Shown: positions 8,626 through 8,718 of the stretch, in pieces
How positions within the stretch are numbered: position 1 is the stretch's first letter
Layout of the letters: every line of letters begins with the position of its first letter
Translations under genes and position numbers: made by a program
Notes under the pieces: generated by a model
Databases searched by the model: none
The model's input: only the letters and a program-made list of their open reading frames with translations
Told to the model about the DNA's origin: nothing
Assembly (NCBI GenBank): GCA_045133915.1
Contig: JBGUUX010000018.1
Coordinates: 1-8,718, forward strand
Origin: RGIG7300 sp045133915
GTDB lineage: Bacteria > Bacillota > Clostridia > Oscillospirales > CAG-272
Length of the DNA stretch: 8,718 nt
Direction: 5' to 3'

Positions 8626-8709
8626 CACCATAATTTTGCATTTTGCATTGCGACAGTTTGCGTTCCGCAAACTCCTTGCATAATTCCACCAACCGTATCA
8701 AAGATACGG
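8623..8709. repeat. Repeat-like hairpin segment downstream of CIRCE
   Basis: This segment shows no coding potential. It holds the direct repeat TTCCACCA (8623-8630 and 8684-8691), tandem TTTTGCA (8634-8647), an 8-bp hairpin AGTTTGCG with TTC loop (8655-8673), and a 7-bp hairpin CCGTATC with AAA loop (8693-8709). GTTGGT at 8586-8591 can pair with ACCAAC at 8688-8693, closing the whole block. The small perfect palindromes resemble those after rpoC, suggesting a related dispersed repeat that has extended the leader of the heat-shock operon. Confidence 0.5.
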
Positions 8710-8718
8710 GGTGTCATG

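Noticed and set aside
8595..8633. 12-codon ORF (MKKFVQKNKFPP) directly after CIRCE as a leader peptide
   Set aside because: It is produced by the perfect hairpin 8600-8625 and has no good Shine-Dalgarno sequence.
8443..8670. 75-codon minus-strand ORF over the CIRCE promoter
   Set aside because: It crosses a terminator, a consensus promoter and CIRCE, and its composition is that of repeat-rich intergenic DNA.
8716..8718. ATG at the right edge as the start of the heat-shock gene
   Set aside because: It follows a hairpin without a clear ribosome binding site, and no codon after it is visible, so it cannot be supported.

Overview
The window looks like a chromosomal stretch from a low-to-moderate-GC Firmicute, most likely a gut-type clostridium (class Clostridia; family not resolvable from this sequence alone). 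The reasons are an adjacent rpoB-rpoC pair whose RpoC lacks the large SI3 insertion of proteobacteria, strong AGGAGG-type ribosome binding sites, a CIRCE/HrcA heat-shock operator, an AgrC/AgrA-type two-component pair, and an SLH-domain surface protein. The rpoBC genes are visibly richer in G+C and more codon-biased than the AT-rich genes after them, as expected for a highly expressed core operon next to accessory genes.

Layout. Positions 1-1076 hold the 3' end of rpoB, followed after 18 bases by complete rpoC (1095-4634). A convergent intergenic region (4635-4959) contains a strong hairpin, an array of at least seven small hairpins separated by the 7-mer GTTATAT (left half) or its reverse complement ATATAAC (right half), a tandem 7-mer, and a GAAA-loop terminator. 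On the minus strand lies a two-gene operon: a LytTR response regulator (7001-6270) overlapping by 4 bases a membrane GHKL sensor kinase (6273-4960). A 310-base divergent promoter region (7002-7311) separates it from a secreted SLH protein on the plus strand (7312-8397). After a terminator, the last 250 bases hold a sigma-A-type promoter with a CIRCE operator at its start point, then a hairpin-rich leader. The heat-shock gene it should drive lies beyond the window.

How the parts may work together. The divergent region carries two copies of a tandem TGGGAT half-site pair. Half-sites are exactly 21 bp apart within each copy, and the copies are mirror images. Two direct half-sites two helical turns apart is the known binding geometry of LytTR-family regulators. 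One copy lies just upstream of the extended -10 promoter of the SLH gene, the other upstream of the regulator operon. The inferred circuit is that the sensor kinase receives an unknown signal, the regulator is phosphorylated, and it activates the SLH surface-protein gene and probably its own operon. No AgrB/AgrD-like peptide system is encoded here.

The two observations most worth following are the punctuated hairpin array after rpoC and the mirror-image 21-bp operators. A third is the CIRCE promoter whose leader seems to have been filled by repeat-like hairpins.
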